Notes under the pieces: generated by a model | The model's input: the letters and a program-made list of their open reading frames with translations, nothing else | What the model was told of the DNA's origin: nothing | Database searches by the model: none | Shown: piece by piece, positions 7,206 through 7,328 of the stretch | How the letters are laid out: the number at the start of each line of letters is the position of its first letter | How positions within the stretch are numbered: position 1 is the stretch's first letter | Position numbers and translations under genes: made by a program | Assembly (NCBI GenBank): GCA_003522805.1 | Contig: DPIB01000212.1 | Location: forward strand, 1-7,328 | Length of the DNA stretch: 7,328 nt | Direction of reading: 5' to 3' | Source: Fervidobacterium sp. | GTDB taxonomy: Bacteria; Thermotogota; Thermotogae; Thermotogales; Fervidobacteriaceae

Positions 7206-7260
7206 CTGCAAGAAGACTCCCACTTCTGTAAGTGGGGGATGATACAACCACATTAAAACC
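7206..7260. mobile_element. Possible IS200/IS605-type terminal hairpin or element remnant upstream of pncB
   Basis: CTCCCACTT (7217-7225) pairs with AAGTGGGGG (7230-7238) around the loop CTGT: nine base pairs with one T-G wobble. The hairpin, flanked by AAGA and ATGATAC, has the look of the terminal hairpins of TnpB-bearing IS200/IS605 elements. The stretch to its right (7261-7328) contains no recognisable intact gene; on the minus strand one frame is open (TIKPAITLAMWTYRLW), while the other two have stops. It could be the degenerate 3' end of a tnpB lying beyond the window, or an isolated end. The assignment rests on hairpin shape and memory of such ends. Confidence 0.35.
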
Positions 7261-7328
7261 TCCGTCAAGATAAGTCAGCCAAAGCCTGTAAGTCCACATC
7301 GCCAATGTTATAGCAGGTTTAATGGTAA

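Noticed and set aside
7183..7211. Possible pncB promoter: TTGCAG (7211-7206), 17 bases, TAAAGA (7188-7183) on the minus strand
   Set aside because: The -10 box matches the consensus at too few positions to call it.
7170..7253. 27-codon minus-strand frame starting MWLYHPPLTEV, with GGAGG 5 bases before its ATG
   Set aside because: The start signals are good, but the frame runs straight through the hairpin at 7217-7238 and is too short to judge; more likely a by-product of element-end sequence than a leader peptide.
1..7328. CRISPR array, tRNA or rRNA genes
   Set aside because: No regularly spaced repeats and no tRNA or rRNA-like segments were noticed on either strand.

Overview
The window reads almost entirely on the minus strand and looks like a chromosomal metabolic segment from a thermophilic bacterium of the Thermotogae, most likely Fervidobacterium or a close relative. 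I infer this from remembered resemblance of the encoded proteins to Thermotoga/Fervidobacterium homologues (notably the aminotransferase), from the two-subunit glycine dehydrogenase, from the Lys/Glu-rich proteins and from the moderately AT-rich DNA. No database search was possible, so the genus is a guess.

In transcription order (right to left) the genes are: a nicotinate phosphoribosyltransferase (pncB, 7136-5790); a T-protein of the glycine cleavage system with an extra N-terminal DUF2007-like domain (gcvT, 5681-4389); the alpha and beta subunits of the P-protein (gcvPA 4346-3021 and gcvPB 3024-1591, overlapping by ATGA); and a class I aminotransferase of the aspartate family (1541-411). 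A hairpin plus U-tract at 325-376 closes the run. Gaps after gcvT are 42 and 49 bases, so gcvT-gcvPA-gcvPB-aminotransferase is very probably one transcript; pncB may be joined to it, because no terminator is visible in the 108-base gap between them. After the terminator, an extended -10 promoter and a good ribosome binding site lead into a small Lys-rich reading frame that runs off the left edge.

Together the gcv genes encode most of the glycine cleavage system: P-protein decarboxylates glycine and T-protein passes the methylene group to tetrahydrofolate. The H-protein gene (gcvH) is absent from the cluster although it is often found between gcvT and gcvPA, so the lipoyl carrier must come from elsewhere. 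The aminotransferase and the NAD-salvage enzyme are metabolically compatible neighbours (amino-nitrogen handling; NAD+ is the final electron acceptor of glycine cleavage), but that link is inference.

The edges carry hairpins resembling the ends of IS200/IS605-type (TnpB) elements: 1-33 and about 7206-7260. No transposase gene lies in the window. The most noteworthy observation is the gcvT reading frame: a complete DUF2007-like domain is fused in frame to a full-length T-protein, and at the junction there is a perfect GGAGG followed 8 bases later by a GTG codon exactly where ordinary T-proteins begin. This suggests one gene may produce both a fused and a free T-protein.
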